Source of the DNA: Aquabacterium sp. NJ1 | GTDB lineage: Bacteria > Pseudomonadota > Gammaproteobacteria > Burkholderiales > Burkholderiaceae_C | DNA: 64,000 nt | Direction: 5' to 3' | NCBI RefSeq assembly: GCF_000768065.1 | Contig: NZ_JRKM01000001.1 | Location: 3,206,001 to 3,270,000, forward strand | In this document: piece after piece, positions 24,659 to 33,432 of the stretch | How the letters are laid out: each line of letters opens with the position of its first letter | Position numbering within the stretch: position 1 is the first letter of the stretch | Notes under the pieces: generated by a model | What the model was told of the DNA's origin: nothing | The model's database searches: none | Seen by the model: the letters and a program-made list of their open reading frames with translations, nothing else | Translations under genes and position numbers: made by a program

Positions 24659-25711
24659 ATGCCTGCCACCCGTCTGCCCCCCGCTCTCGCACCCCGCACG
24701 CTCAACGTGACCTTTGCGCGCACGCTGGTCAGCCAGTTGCAGCAGAGCCGGCCGGACCTGATGCCCCGGCTGGATCCCGCTCACCTGCGCTACCTGGACG
24801 AGCGTGACCCGCTGGCGCGCTGCACGCTCACCGAGTGGCATGCGCTGATGGACGAGGTGGAGGCCTTGCTGGGCTTGCAGGATCTGGTGCCGCAACTGGC
24901 CGAGCAATTCAAGCCCTGGCATGCCGGGCTGCTGGGCTTCACCTTGATGACCAGCGGCACGGTGGTGGAGCTGGCCAAGCTGCTGCGGCGCTTTCACCAC
25001 CTGCTCAATGACGTGTTCGAGGTGGAGCGCGGCTTCGAGGGCGCGCGCTTCTTCTTGCGCGTACGGCCTGCGTCGGCCGAGTCATCCTGCCGGCTGGCAC
25101 GCTTGTCGCTGACGGTGTGGGCGCAACGGCTGCGTTGGCTGACCGGCCGGCCGGACTTGAAGCTGGACGCCGCTTTTGTGGGGCCCGCACCGACGGACGT
25201 GGCACCCTATCGCCAGATCTTCGGCGGCACGGTGCGTTTTGATCAGGAGGCGGACACCATGTGGGGTGACGCGGCCTGTGTGGATCTGCCCATCGTCTCG
25301 CATGACACGGCCAGCCACAGCCTGCTCCAAAGCCAGGCGCTCAAGCAGCTGGAGCAGCTCTCGCGGGGCGAAGATGGCATCGTTGACAAGGTGCGGGGCC
25401 TGATCCGCAGCCGGCTGGACACGGGGCAGGTGAGCCTGGAAGACATCGCGGCCGAACTCAAGCTGCCCACGCGCACGATGCAGCGCCGGCTGGACGAGGC
25501 CGGTGCCAATTTCAGGTTGATGGTGGACGAGGTGCGCAAGGTGCAGGCCCAGCGCTACCTGCGTGACACGGCCATGCCCTTGTCGGAGCTGGCGGTGGCG
25601 CTGGGCTTTGCCGACCACGCGAGCTTCAACCGTGCGTTCAAGCGCTGGATGGGGTGCTCGCCGGGGGCGTTCCGGCGTGAGCAGGCCGGGCGTGGGGCCG
25701 GGGCGGGCTGA
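24659..25711 (+). CDS. AraC-family transcriptional regulator
   Basis: 350 residues from the ATG at 24659. The N-terminal ~220 residues resemble the arabinose-binding-like sensor found in OruR/ArgR-type AraC regulators, and the C-terminal ~90 residues form the double HTH (VSLEDIAAELKLPTRTMQRRL, then LSELAVALGFADHASFNRAFKRWMG). It diverges from the prohibitin gene and converges on the foldase-like gene. The target genes cannot be deduced. Confidence 0.88.
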   Translation: MPATRLPPALAPRTLNVTFARTLVSQLQQSRPDLMPRLDPAHLRYLDERDPLARCTLTEWHALMDEVEALLGLQDLVPQLAEQFKPWHAGLLGFTLMTSGTVVELAKLLRRFHHLLNDVFEVERGFEGARFFLRVRPASAESSCRLARLSLTVWAQRLRWLTGRPDLKLDAAFVGPAPTDVAPYRQIFGGTVRFDQEADTMWGDAACVDLPIVSHDTASHSLLQSQALKQLEQLSRGEDGIVDKVRGLIRSRLDTGQVSLEDIAAELKLPTRTMQRRLDEAGANFRLMVDEVRKVQAQRYLRDTAMPLSELAVALGFADHASFNRAFKRWMGCSPGAFRREQAGRGAGAG

Positions 25712-26419
25712 TCAGGGCTTGCTGGCTGTTTGTTGCTGCTGCCATTCGGCTTGCGCCAACTCGGCCTTTTCCTGCAGCGACAGCTTGGGGTCGGTCTGTT
25801 TGCGCATCAGCTCCAGCAGCGCCTGCGAGGTCTTCTCTTCCTGGCCAAACAAGGCCTCGGCACCTTCGGCACCGAAGTACTGCTGGCGCAGCTCGTGCAG
25901 GCCTTTGAGTTGCGCTGCGGCCTCGTCCAGCGTGCCTTCGCTCAAGCCAGGCGGGTAGGTTTGTGCCACCGCTTGCGCGTACTGGCTGTACTGCTGGTAG
26001 AGCGCCTTGAGCTCGCGTTGCGCTTGAGCGGGCAGCGTGCTGGCCTGGATGTCGAGCCGGGCCAGGGCTTCGTCACGCGGGAAGAGGGCCTGGATGCGTT
26101 CGACGTCCTGGCGTGTCTGTTGGTCCATGACCAGCGTGCCTTTGTCGGTGGCGCGAAACGTGGGCAGGGTCATGGTGTCCAGGGGCGAGGCGGGCTTTTG
26201 GTGGTCAGGTGCGGATGCGCCATCAGCCGTCGGTGTCGCTTCGCTGGTGGCTTGGCCTGGCACGTTGCCCTGGCTGAACCATGAGGCCACGCCATCACGA
26301 TGGGTCACCTGGCCGTTGGTGTCGACGGCTGGGCCCGTGCTCGGGCTCAAGGCCCACAGGCCCAGGCCTGCCAGGCCAGCAGCCAGGCTCGCCATCACCA
26401 GCCACTTCTTGGGTGTCAC
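25712..26419 (-). CDS. Reduced lipase-foldase (Lif)-like membrane-anchored chaperone
   Basis: About 235 residues from a GTG at 26419 with GGAG 11 bases upstream. The in-frame ATG at 26443 directly abuts a terminator T-run and has no ribosome site. It has an N-terminal membrane anchor (about 6-24), a Thr/Pro/Ala variable segment, then helical domains ending in RQQYFGAEGAEALFGQEE, a good match to the C-terminal part of lipase-specific foldases. The hallmark RXXFDY motif of mini-domain 1 is not visible, and the protein is some 100 residues shorter than usual. It lies just after a polyester-hydrolase-like gene on the same strand, so it may fold that enzyme or another lipase. Function is inferred. 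Confidence 0.7.
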   Translation of the reverse strand: MTPKKWLVMASLAAGLAGLGLWALSPSTGPAVDTNGQVTHRDGVASWFSQGNVPGQATSEATPTADGASAPDHQKPASPLDTMTLPTFRATDKGTLVMDQQTRQDVERIQALFPRDEALARLDIQASTLPAQAQRELKALYQQYSQYAQAVAQTYPPGLSEGTLDEAAAQLKGLHELRQQYFGAEGAEALFGQEEKTSQALLELMRKQTDPKLSLQEKAELAQAEWQQQQTASKP

Positions 26420-26445
26420 TTTGCTTGGGTCTCCGGGAGCCATGA

Positions 26446-26484
26446 AAAAGAGACCGGCCCCAATCGGTTCGGGTCCGGTCTCTC
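26446..26484 (-). terminator. Rho-independent terminator after the hydrolase gene
   Basis: Perfect 9-base stem AGAGACCGG/CCGGTCTCT with a 17-base loop, followed on the minus strand by TTTTT. It separates the hydrolase gene from the foldase-like gene and touches the latter's upstream ATG, so most hydrolase transcripts should stop here. Confidence 0.85.
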
Positions 26485-26534
26485 AGGAAGGGCTTGAGCC
26501 ACGTCCGCTCAAACAGGCGTGGCCATCAAGGCCA

Positions 26535-27362
26535 TCAGAACGGGCCGTTGGACGAGAAGCTCGACAAGGCCGCGTCGTTGCCGTTGAGGAAGCTGCTGTA
26601 GCGCGTGTCGCCATCGGCAAAGCGCTTCATCCACGAGATGTTGGTGTAGCTGGCGGGCTCGCTGGCCTTGGTGGGGAAGAAGTGGTCGGCGCCATTGATC
26701 ACGGCCAGCAGCTTGGGCGTGGTGGCGGGGATGGCGTCATAGAACTTCTGCGAGTGGCTGGCCACCGGTGCGATCACGTCAGAGGAGCCCCCGATGATGG
26801 CGGCGGGCACCTTGTTGACCTTCATCTTGGTGGTGGAGGTGTCCCACGGGGCAAAGGCCACCGCGGCCACCAGGCCCGGCGTGGCGCCCGCCGCTTCCAG
26901 CGTGCCGCCGCCACCCATGGACCAGCCCGACACGGCCTGGCGGGTGGTGTCGATCTTGCCGACCACGGCACCGGTGTTGAGTGCGCTCACGGTCTTGAGT
27001 GCGGCCAGCAACTGTGTGGCCCGGCTGGAGGGGAAGTCAAACAGCGTGTTGGTGGAGATGGCGACCACCACGAAGCCGTGCGTGGCCAGGCGCTTGGCCA
27101 TGCCGGCCATGGTGCTCTGTGCGGACACGAAGCCCGGGCAGATCGCGACCAGCGCGTACTTGCCTGCGGCCGTGGGCATGTAGATGGTGCCGGCGCCAAA
27201 GCCATTGCCGGCCACGGCTTGCGAGGTGATGGCATAGGGGCCGTCGGCCTTGATGGCGTCCAGCGTGGGGTTGGGGCCGTTCTGCACGGCATGGGCCGTG
27301 GTGCCACTCAGGGCCAGAAAGCCCAGCGCCAATGCGCCGAGCGTGTGCTTGATCTTGAACAT
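26535..27362 (-). CDS. Secreted PETase/cutinase-like alpha/beta hydrolase
   Basis: 275 residues: signal peptide (1-25) then a cutinase/PETase-type fold. The nucleophile is in GWSMGGGG (S148), the acid in SSDVIAPV (D195), the base in NGADHFF (H227); APWD (W173) and WMKRFADGDTRYS are also shared with Ideonella PETase and related enzymes. Differences from that enzyme are Phe78 at the oxyanion Tyr position, Phe228 after the catalytic His (as in actinobacterial cutinases), and only one cysteine (C75), so neither disulfide is possible. It is likely an exported esterase for polyesters or lipids; PET activity is not implied. A strong terminator follows it. Confidence 0.85.
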   Translation of the reverse strand: MFKIKHTLGALALGFLALSGTTAHAVQNGPNPTLDAIKADGPYAITSQAVAGNGFGAGTIYMPTAAGKYALVAICPGFVSAQSTMAGMAKRLATHGFVVVAISTNTLFDFPSSRATQLLAALKTVSALNTGAVVGKIDTTRQAVSGWSMGGGGTLEAAGATPGLVAAVAFAPWDTSTTKMKVNKVPAAIIGGSSDVIAPVASHSQKFYDAIPATTPKLLAVINGADHFFPTKASEPASYTNISWMKRFADGDTRYSSFLNGNDAALSSFSSNGPF

Positions 27363-27575
27363 GCTGTCGTCCTTTCAGTGTGCTGTCGAAATGGGGCATC
27401 GCCGCCCTTGAATCAGAGGTGCGACGAGTTGACGCATTGTTCTGGCACGCCCGCGATCATTCTTTACTTTGGATGCGGGCCACTTGGCTCGCGGCGCCAA
27501 ACGCGGGTATCTCCTGCTGGGAATAGCGCTATAAACCGAACGGGTTGGGGTGAAGGTGCGACGCGGTGGCGCGCC

Positions 27576-28631
27576 TCAGTTCTCCGTGGGCATCGTGCAT
27601 TCCTGGTCGGCCGGGTTGAGCTTGCAGCGGATGCGTTTGAGCAGCTTGAGGCCTTGCTCGTTGTAGATGCCTTGTTCGGCCAGCTCCACGCGCGTCTGCC
27701 GCAGGAACTCGGCGTACTTGGGCGTGTTCTCTGCGGAGAGGTCCATCCAGACGCTGGCGGGCAAGTCCGCCTCGGCCTTGTTGATGCGGGCCAGCACCTC
27801 GTCGAAGTGGCTGAACCAGTAACGCCTGGAGGCATCGGCAAAGGCCGGTGCAAAGCGGGTGCGGTCGATGATGAGCTGGTAGCTCATGATCATGTAAGGA
27901 AAGCGGCAGACCGCACCTTGCGGGCCCATGCCCTTGAGCAGTTCCAGCGGCTTGAAGGCGATGGCCGGTGCGGCCGCCATGTCGGCCATGCCGTTGTTGA
28001 ACTTGTTGGCGAAGTTGGTGACGTCGGCCGTGACGGGCTGCGCGCCCGCCTTGAGGATGAGGTGGGCCTGTGCCTTGTCGTGATCAAAGGCCAGGATCTT
28101 CTTGCCAGCCATGGCCTCGGGCGTGCTCATGCGCTTGTCGCGCACCACGGCGTACACCGCGCCCACGTCGATCAGGCCGGCCATCTCGTACTTGCCTTGC
28201 ACCACGTAGCTCGATGCCGATGGGGCGTTGAAGATCTGGCTGGCCATGCGGATGACCTCGTGGCCGGCGGCATGGTCCACCTTGCCCTGGCGCAGGATCA
28301 GGGCCGCGCCGAAGGAGTCTGTGGCAGCCGTGACCGGGTTGAAGGCGCGTGTGCGAAAGGCCGTGGCCAGTACGGCATCACATTGCCCGGTGCGGAAGTC
28401 GTCCACCGCCACGCGCTCGTCCACATACGACTTGAGCACGAGGTTGAAGCCGGCACCCTGCATGGCCAGCGCGTAGTCCTTGGCGGCATTGAACATCTCG
28501 CCGCTGGCGCCCTGCAGGTCGAAGACGCACAGCTTCGGATCAGCGGCATGCGCGGCAGCCGGTGCCAGCAGAGCCAGGGCGGTGAACAGGGTGGCGGCCA
28601 GGATGGGCTGTCGGCGTGAAGGCTGGGGCAT
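27576..28631 (-). CDS. Putative periplasmic solute-binding protein
   Basis: 351 residues from the ATG at 28631. After a signal peptide (about 1-29) the mature part resembles the DctP/TRAP-related putative solute-binding family (KLCVFDLQGASGEMFNAAKDYA, VVRDKRMSTPEAMAGKKILAFDHD), with two cysteines in the C-terminal LLKRIRCKLNPADQECTMP. It has no adjacent transporter genes. The ligand is unknown. The 213 bases before the hydrolase start contain no gene. Confidence 0.75.
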   Translation of the reverse strand: MPQPSRRQPILAATLFTALALLAPAAAHAADPKLCVFDLQGASGEMFNAAKDYALAMQGAGFNLVLKSYVDERVAVDDFRTGQCDAVLATAFRTRAFNPVTAATDSFGAALILRQGKVDHAAGHEVIRMASQIFNAPSASSYVVQGKYEMAGLIDVGAVYAVVRDKRMSTPEAMAGKKILAFDHDKAQAHLILKAGAQPVTADVTNFANKFNNGMADMAAAPAIAFKPLELLKGMGPQGAVCRFPYMIMSYQLIIDRTRFAPAFADASRRYWFSHFDEVLARINKAEADLPASVWMDLSAENTPKYAEFLRQTRVELAEQGIYNEQGLKLLKRIRCKLNPADQECTMPTEN

Positions 28632-28734
28632 GGTGGGCAGGCGAGATTGGGCAGGTGAGCAGGTGACGGAGGGGCCAACAGGCCTGGCCTCGAACCCTAA
28701 GCGAAGCGCGATGCGGTGTCGATGCGCATGCGAC

Positions 28735-28765
28735 AAAAAAGGGCCTCCGCGTCGCGAAGGCCCTT
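28735..28765 (-). terminator. Rho-independent terminator of the peptidase-cohesin operon
   Basis: Stem AAGGGCCT/AGGCCCTT with an 11-base loop; on the minus strand it is followed by six T. It lies 76 bases after the cohesin/PEP-CTERM stop. Confidence 0.85.
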
Positions 28766-28841
28766 GAATCTGGTGCCAGTGGTCGCCCTGGCAGGCCAGA
28801 TGCCGCTGTGTGGGGCGGTGTGCGCTTGCCTGCCCTGGTGA

Positions 28842-29393
28842 TCAGGCGCGCTTGCGCCAGCCGATCAGGCCCATGCAGGCCACACCGGCCAGCATCAGGG
28901 TCAGGCTGGAGGGCTCGGGCACGGCCGCCACGTTCACGCTGCCGTTGACATAGGTGACGGCCACCGGGTTGCCGAGTTCATTGCCAAAAGGGAAGGAGCC
29001 CGACTCGCTCACGCTGATGGCCGAGGTGCCGCTGCCCACGGCGGTGAATTGCAGGGTGGCGGTCAGGAAGTCCCCTTTGATGGGGGCGACAAAGGTGTTG
29101 AAGTACACGTCGCTGACCGTGCCGGATGCCGGGTCCAGCAGGCCCGTGGAGGTGGCGAACTCCCACGAGGCCGGGATGGTGATGGCGTTGAGTTGCAAGA
29201 TGGCCGGGTCAAAGGCGAGGTTGTAGCCGCCGCCAAAGATCTTGTCGGGGAAGCCCGTCGCGGCCACGTCCACCGAGAAGGTGTCGCCCAGGTTCACATT
29301 GCTCAGTGAGGGGGTGATGGACACGGTCTGGGCTTGAACGGCCAGGCAGGCGAACAGGGTGGCCGAGGCCAGCAGGGTGTGATGCAGTTTCAT
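28842..29393 (-). CDS. PEP-CTERM protein with a cohesin-like domain
   Basis: 183 residues from the ATG at 29393 (GGAGATCACC upstream). A signal peptide (1-22) is followed by a beta-sandwich of about 125 residues whose start (NVNLGDTFSVDVAATG) and YNLAFDPAILQL strand fit the cohesin fold. A C-terminal VPEPSSL motif, a membrane helix and WRKRA form a PEP-CTERM sorting signal for exosortase. It follows the dockerin-bearing peptidase gene by 49 bases in one operon with a terminator behind. Cohesin domains bind dockerins, so the two products may pair; that is inference. Confidence 0.85.
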   Translation of the reverse strand: MKLHHTLLASATLFACLAVQAQTVSITPSLSNVNLGDTFSVDVAATGFPDKIFGGGYNLAFDPAILQLNAITIPASWEFATSTGLLDPASGTVSDVYFNTFVAPIKGDFLTATLQFTAVGSGTSAISVSESGSFPFGNELGNPVAVTYVNGSVNVAAVPEPSSLTLMLAGVACMGLIGWRKRA

Positions 29394-29442
29394 GGTGATC
29401 TCCATTGAGTGCTTGAAGGTGCTTGAGGGTGATCAAGCGGGT

Positions 29443-32118
29443 TTACTTGCGGGTGAGGGTGTCGAGGTGGAAGGCGGATGGGCCAGGAGCCTTGCCGAAC
29501 AGCTTGGCGAACAGGCTGATGTCCAGCGAGTTGACGATGCCGTCGCCGTTGAGGTCGCCCGGCACCTTGCGCTTGCTGAACTGGTTGCGCATGGCGGCCA
29601 GGTCCAGCGAGTTGACGAAGCCGTCGTTGTTCAGGTCGGCATCGCAGGCATTGCCGTAACCGTCGCCATCGGTGTCGAGCTGGTCCTTGTTGGGCACGAG
29701 GATGCAGTTGTCGCGGCTGTCAGGGATGCCGTCGCCATCGGTGTCCGTCTCGATCGCGGCGGCTTGCGTGGTGGCGCCATCCGGCGAGCCCACGCGCACC
29801 CACACGTTGTTGCCCTTGAAGTCACCCAGGTCGATCGAGCCGTTGCCGTTGTCGTCGACCAGGCCACGCCCCACCGTGCCGCCGGTGGCCGGGTCGATGG
29901 CGATGGCGGTGATCCACTCAGGCTTGGCCAGATTGGGCGGGCAAGTCAGGCAACCAGGTTGGAAGGGCACCTTGATCTTCGCCAGGTTCGATTCCAGCGT
30001 GATGATGGGGATGCTGAACTTCCACGGCGGGGCCACGCGCAGCTTGACGGTCGGGTCACCCAGCAGGTTGTAGATGTTGAGCTCTTGCTGCAGGTTGACG
30101 ATGCCGGGGCGCGTCTGGGTGCTGTCCAGTGGGTGCTGGTTGGCTTGCGAGCCGTTGGCCACATCGGCCACATAGGTCTTGGCGTAGTTCAACAGGTCGC
30201 CCAGGCGTTGCACCGGGCTGCTGGTGCCGTAGGTGGTGATCAGGCCGGGGAAGACGCCATCGAACAGGCCCAGCGTGAGCTGGTTGTTGTCGGTGGTGCT
30301 GCTCTGGCGGCTGTCGCCGATCACGGCCAGGGCACCATCGGCCTTGCGCAGGAAGGCTTCGGCCCAGTAGGTGGTGCTGGCGGACATGCCGTAACCCGAT
30401 CCCCAGATGTTGCCCGGCAGGTCCACCGTTTCGTTGTCGAACACACCGCTGGCGCAGTTGATGCTGAACACGACCGGGAACTGGTTGTTGGTCACCGACA
30501 CGAGCGACAGGTCGCTGGTGCTGAATGAGGGGTCACCCCAGCCATCCCACCAGCCGTGGTCGCGGTGGTAGACCAGGGCCGAGCCCTGGTTGATGGCGTT
30601 GGCGATGTCGGTGCGGGTGGCGTTCCACGCCAGCGTGGGCTTGTTCAGCGCCGCCGGCATGGGGGCACCGCTGTTGTAGAACATCGGGTTGGATGTGCTG
30701 GACGCGGTGTACAGGCGCGGCACGCTGTAGCCCAGGCCCACGGCATGGTCACGCACGCGCTCGGTGGTTTCCACAAACCAGCGCTGGTCGGTGCTGCCGT
30801 TGCCCTGGAAGTAGGAGGCAAAGGTCAGGCGGCTGTAGAAGTCCTGCCCGAAGATGGGGTTGGGTGGGGGCGAGTTCTCGAACGCCATCACCTTGGACAC
30901 CACCGTGTTGGCCTGGGCCAGGGTGTCCACCGGGAAGCGGCCGATGCCAAACGGCGGGATGGTGGTAGCCGTGGCACCAGGCAGGAACTGGCCGAACCAG
31001 ATGTCGCCCGCGTTCTTCGCGCTGTCCCAGATGTTCTTGGCGTCGTAGTGCGTGGGCACGTACTCGGCGTCCCCCATGAACAGCACCCACTTGGGCCGCA
31101 CGAGGTGGCTGTTGTAGTAGCTGCTGATCCAGTTGCGGATCTGGGCATCGGTGGCATTGGCGCCAGCGCCCGTGATCTCGCTGGTGGTGACCACGCGTGT
31201 GGAGATGCCCAGCGCCTGCTTGTGGGCCTTGAGCGCATCGGCCGCGGCCTTGAAGTTGGGGTGCGTGATGATCAGGTAGCGCGCACCCAGGAAGGCCGGG
31301 TCCAGCGTGATGGGCGGTGCGCAGGTGAGCTCGTTGACCAGACCCTTGTTGAGCGTGAATTGCACGGCGGGCAGCAGCAGCTTTTCAATGCGCTGGTCGA
31401 TGCCATCGAAGCCGGCTTTCTGCGTGCTGCCCAGCACGCCCTTGAGCTTGAGCCGGTCGTACTGGAAGCAGCTGCCCGGGTGTTTGATGGTGACCAGGTA
31501 GCTGGGGTAGTAGGTGATCAACTGCTGGCTGGGGTCGTAGCCATAGGGGCTGAGCTGGTAGCCCTGCACATTGGCGTCGCCCTTGAAGATGCTGCGCTCG
31601 CCTTGTTTCTGCCCGGGTGTCTTCACGCCCTTGGCCCAGATGTCGGCGTTGAACGCGAACTTGGGCAGTTCATGGTCACCGGTCCTGGTCGAGATGGGCG
31701 GCTGGATGGGGTACAGGCGTGCGGGCAGTCGCTGGATGCCGCCTTCGGGGGCGATGTCGATGGTGCCGCCCTTGCCGTCCACCGGCAGGGCCAGCGAGAA
31801 GCCGGCCACCGGCACTTCGGGCAGGCCGATTTCATCGCTGTCATTGCTCACGGCGCCGGGGCCGCTGCTTTGCGCAAAGCGCTGGAACACGCCGCTGCTG
31901 GTCTCCACATTGGCCAGCATGGGCTTTGGCACAGTCACGCGCAGCACGGTGGCCTCGGGGCTGATCGACACGGTGTCGATGCGCACGCCGGGTGCGGTCT
32001 GGGCCATCGACGTCTGGCTCAAGGCCAGTTGCGCCAGCAGCACCAGGCTGCCTTGGGCGCAAGCCCGCAGCGGCTGCCGAAGCAGGCGAGGGGCAGGGGG
32101 ATTCAACAAGGGGTTCAT
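29443..32118 (-). CDS. Gingipain-like C25 cysteine peptidase with C-terminal dockerin
   Basis: 891 residues from the ATG at 32118 (GGAGGTGACC upstream), with a signal peptide to about residue 35. The C25 catalytic pair is visible as YHRDHGWW (H521) and FSINCASG (C555), 34 residues apart as expected. Thrombospondin-3-like calcium repeats (DTDGDGIPD, DTDGDGYGN) lie near 790-825, and a type I dockerin with two Asp/Asn calcium loops (DLNNDGFVNSLDL, DLNGDGIVNSLDI) at about 826-875. It is an exported protease, not carrying its own surface signal; the dockerin may attach it to the cohesin/PEP-CTERM protein encoded next. The 265 bases upstream to pyrC hold no gene. Confidence 0.88.
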   Translation of the reverse strand: MNPLLNPPAPRLLRQPLRACAQGSLVLLAQLALSQTSMAQTAPGVRIDTVSISPEATVLRVTVPKPMLANVETSSGVFQRFAQSSGPGAVSNDSDEIGLPEVPVAGFSLALPVDGKGGTIDIAPEGGIQRLPARLYPIQPPISTRTGDHELPKFAFNADIWAKGVKTPGQKQGERSIFKGDANVQGYQLSPYGYDPSQQLITYYPSYLVTIKHPGSCFQYDRLKLKGVLGSTQKAGFDGIDQRIEKLLLPAVQFTLNKGLVNELTCAPPITLDPAFLGARYLIITHPNFKAAADALKAHKQALGISTRVVTTSEITGAGANATDAQIRNWISSYYNSHLVRPKWVLFMGDAEYVPTHYDAKNIWDSAKNAGDIWFGQFLPGATATTIPPFGIGRFPVDTLAQANTVVSKVMAFENSPPPNPIFGQDFYSRLTFASYFQGNGSTDQRWFVETTERVRDHAVGLGYSVPRLYTASSTSNPMFYNSGAPMPAALNKPTLAWNATRTDIANAINQGSALVYHRDHGWWDGWGDPSFSTSDLSLVSVTNNQFPVVFSINCASGVFDNETVDLPGNIWGSGYGMSASTTYWAEAFLRKADGALAVIGDSRQSSTTDNNQLTLGLFDGVFPGLITTYGTSSPVQRLGDLLNYAKTYVADVANGSQANQHPLDSTQTRPGIVNLQQELNIYNLLGDPTVKLRVAPPWKFSIPIITLESNLAKIKVPFQPGCLTCPPNLAKPEWITAIAIDPATGGTVGRGLVDDNGNGSIDLGDFKGNNVWVRVGSPDGATTQAAAIETDTDGDGIPDSRDNCILVPNKDQLDTDGDGYGNACDADLNNDGFVNSLDLAAMRNQFSKRKVPGDLNGDGIVNSLDISLFAKLFGKAPGPSAFHLDTLTRK

Positions 32119-32383
32119 GGTCACCTCCAAAAGCGGTCTTGCAACAACACCGAGCCGGACTGCGTCGGTATGGGGCGAAGACTAGGCAGCGGGCCGCGGG
32201 GCCACAAGGCTGCATGCGGGGCTTGCCCCTAAGGGTGGGGAGCGCTTTGTTGGGTGGGGCCTAGAACAGGGGCCCTAATTTCACGGACTTGGCCGGTTTG
32301 ATCTCCCTACCCTTTGGGGTTTGGACAAAGGTCATGTCGGAAATGAGAAAATCCTTGTTTTCGCCTTCCGTGCCCGATTCACC

Positions 32384-33427
32384 ATGACCGCCTCCACGCC
32401 TTCTTCCCTGGTTCTGACCCGCCCCGATGACTGGCACCTGCATGTGCGGGACGGCGCGGCCATGGCCGCCGTGGTGCCGGCCACGGCGCGGCAGTTCGCG
32501 CGGGCCATCGTCATGCCCAATCTGCGCCCGCCCGTGACCACGGCCGAGCAGGCTCAGGCCTACCGCGAGCGCATCCTGGCAGCGGTGCCTGCAGGCGTGG
32601 CCTTCGAGCCCCTGATGGTGCTCTACCTCACCGACAACACCCCCGCCGAAGAAGCCGCCAAGGCCAAGGCCATGGGCGCCGTGGCCTTCAAGCTCTACCC
32701 CGCGGGGGCCACCACGAACAGCGATGCCGGCGTGACCGACCTGCGCAAGACCTACAAGGTGCTGGAGGCCATGCAGCGCGAAGGCCTGGTGCTGTGCGTG
32801 CACGGCGAAGTGACCGACGGTGACGTGGACGTGTTCGACCGCGAGAAGGCCTTCATCGACGACAAGCTGATCCCGCTGCGCCGTGACTTCCCCGAGCTGA
32901 AGGTGGTGTTCGAGCACATCACCACCAAGGAGGCTGCGCAGTACGTGAGCGAGGCGGACCGCTTCGTGGGCGCCACCATCACGCCGCAGCACCTGCTGTA
33001 CAACCGCAATGCCATCTTCATGGGGGGGGTGCGCCCGCACTACTACTGCCTGCCCATCCTCAAGCGCGAAGAGCACCGCGTGGCCCTGGTGCAGGCCGCC
33101 ACCAGCGGCAGCCCCAAGTTCTTCCTGGGCACCGACAGCGCGCCGCATGCCTCGCACCTGAAAGAACACGCATCGGGCTGCGCCGGTTGCTACACCGCAC
33201 CTTGCGCCATCGAGCTGTATGCCGAGGCCTTCGAGGCCGCGGGCGCGCTCGACAAGCTGGAAGCCTTCGCCAGCTTCTACGGTGCCGATTACTACGGCCT
33301 GCCGCGCAACACCGACCAGATCACGTTGCAGCGCGAAGAATGGGTCGTGCCCGAAGTCCTGCCCTTCGGCGAGGCCCAGATCAAGCCCCTGCGTGGTGGC
33401 GAAACCCTGCACTGGCGCATGGTCTGA
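32384..33427 (+). CDS. pyrC: Dihydroorotase (class II)
   Basis: 347 residues from the ATG at 32384. Zinc ligands HLH (H18, H20) in [10 protein letters not shown], the carboxylated lysine in AFKLYPAG (K103), and the DSAPH segment are all present. It closes carbamoyl-aspartate to dihydroorotate in pyrimidine synthesis. Length is standard for the E. coli-type enzyme. A GTG-initiated kinase gene begins 5 bases after its stop. Confidence 0.96.
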   Translation: MTASTPSSLVLTRPDDWHLHVRDGAAMAAVVPATARQFARAIVMPNLRPPVTTAEQAQAYRERILAAVPAGVAFEPLMVLYLTDNTPAEEAAKAKAMGAVAFKLYPAGATTNSDAGVTDLRKTYKVLEAMQREGLVLCVHGEVTDGDVDVFDREKAFIDDKLIPLRRDFPELKVVFEHITTKEAAQYVSEADRFVGATITPQHLLYNRNAIFMGGVRPHYYCLPILKREEHRVALVQAATSGSPKFFLGTDSAPHASHLKEHASGCAGCYTAPCAIELYAEAFEAAGALDKLEAFASFYGADYYGLPRNTDQITLQREEWVVPEVLPFGEAQIKPLRGGETLHWRMV

Positions 33428-33432
33428 AGCCT

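Noticed and set aside
32119-32200. Sigma-54 promoter upstream of the C25 peptidase
   Set aside because: GG and GC elements are present on the minus strand but spaced by 12 or 7 rather than 10 bases.
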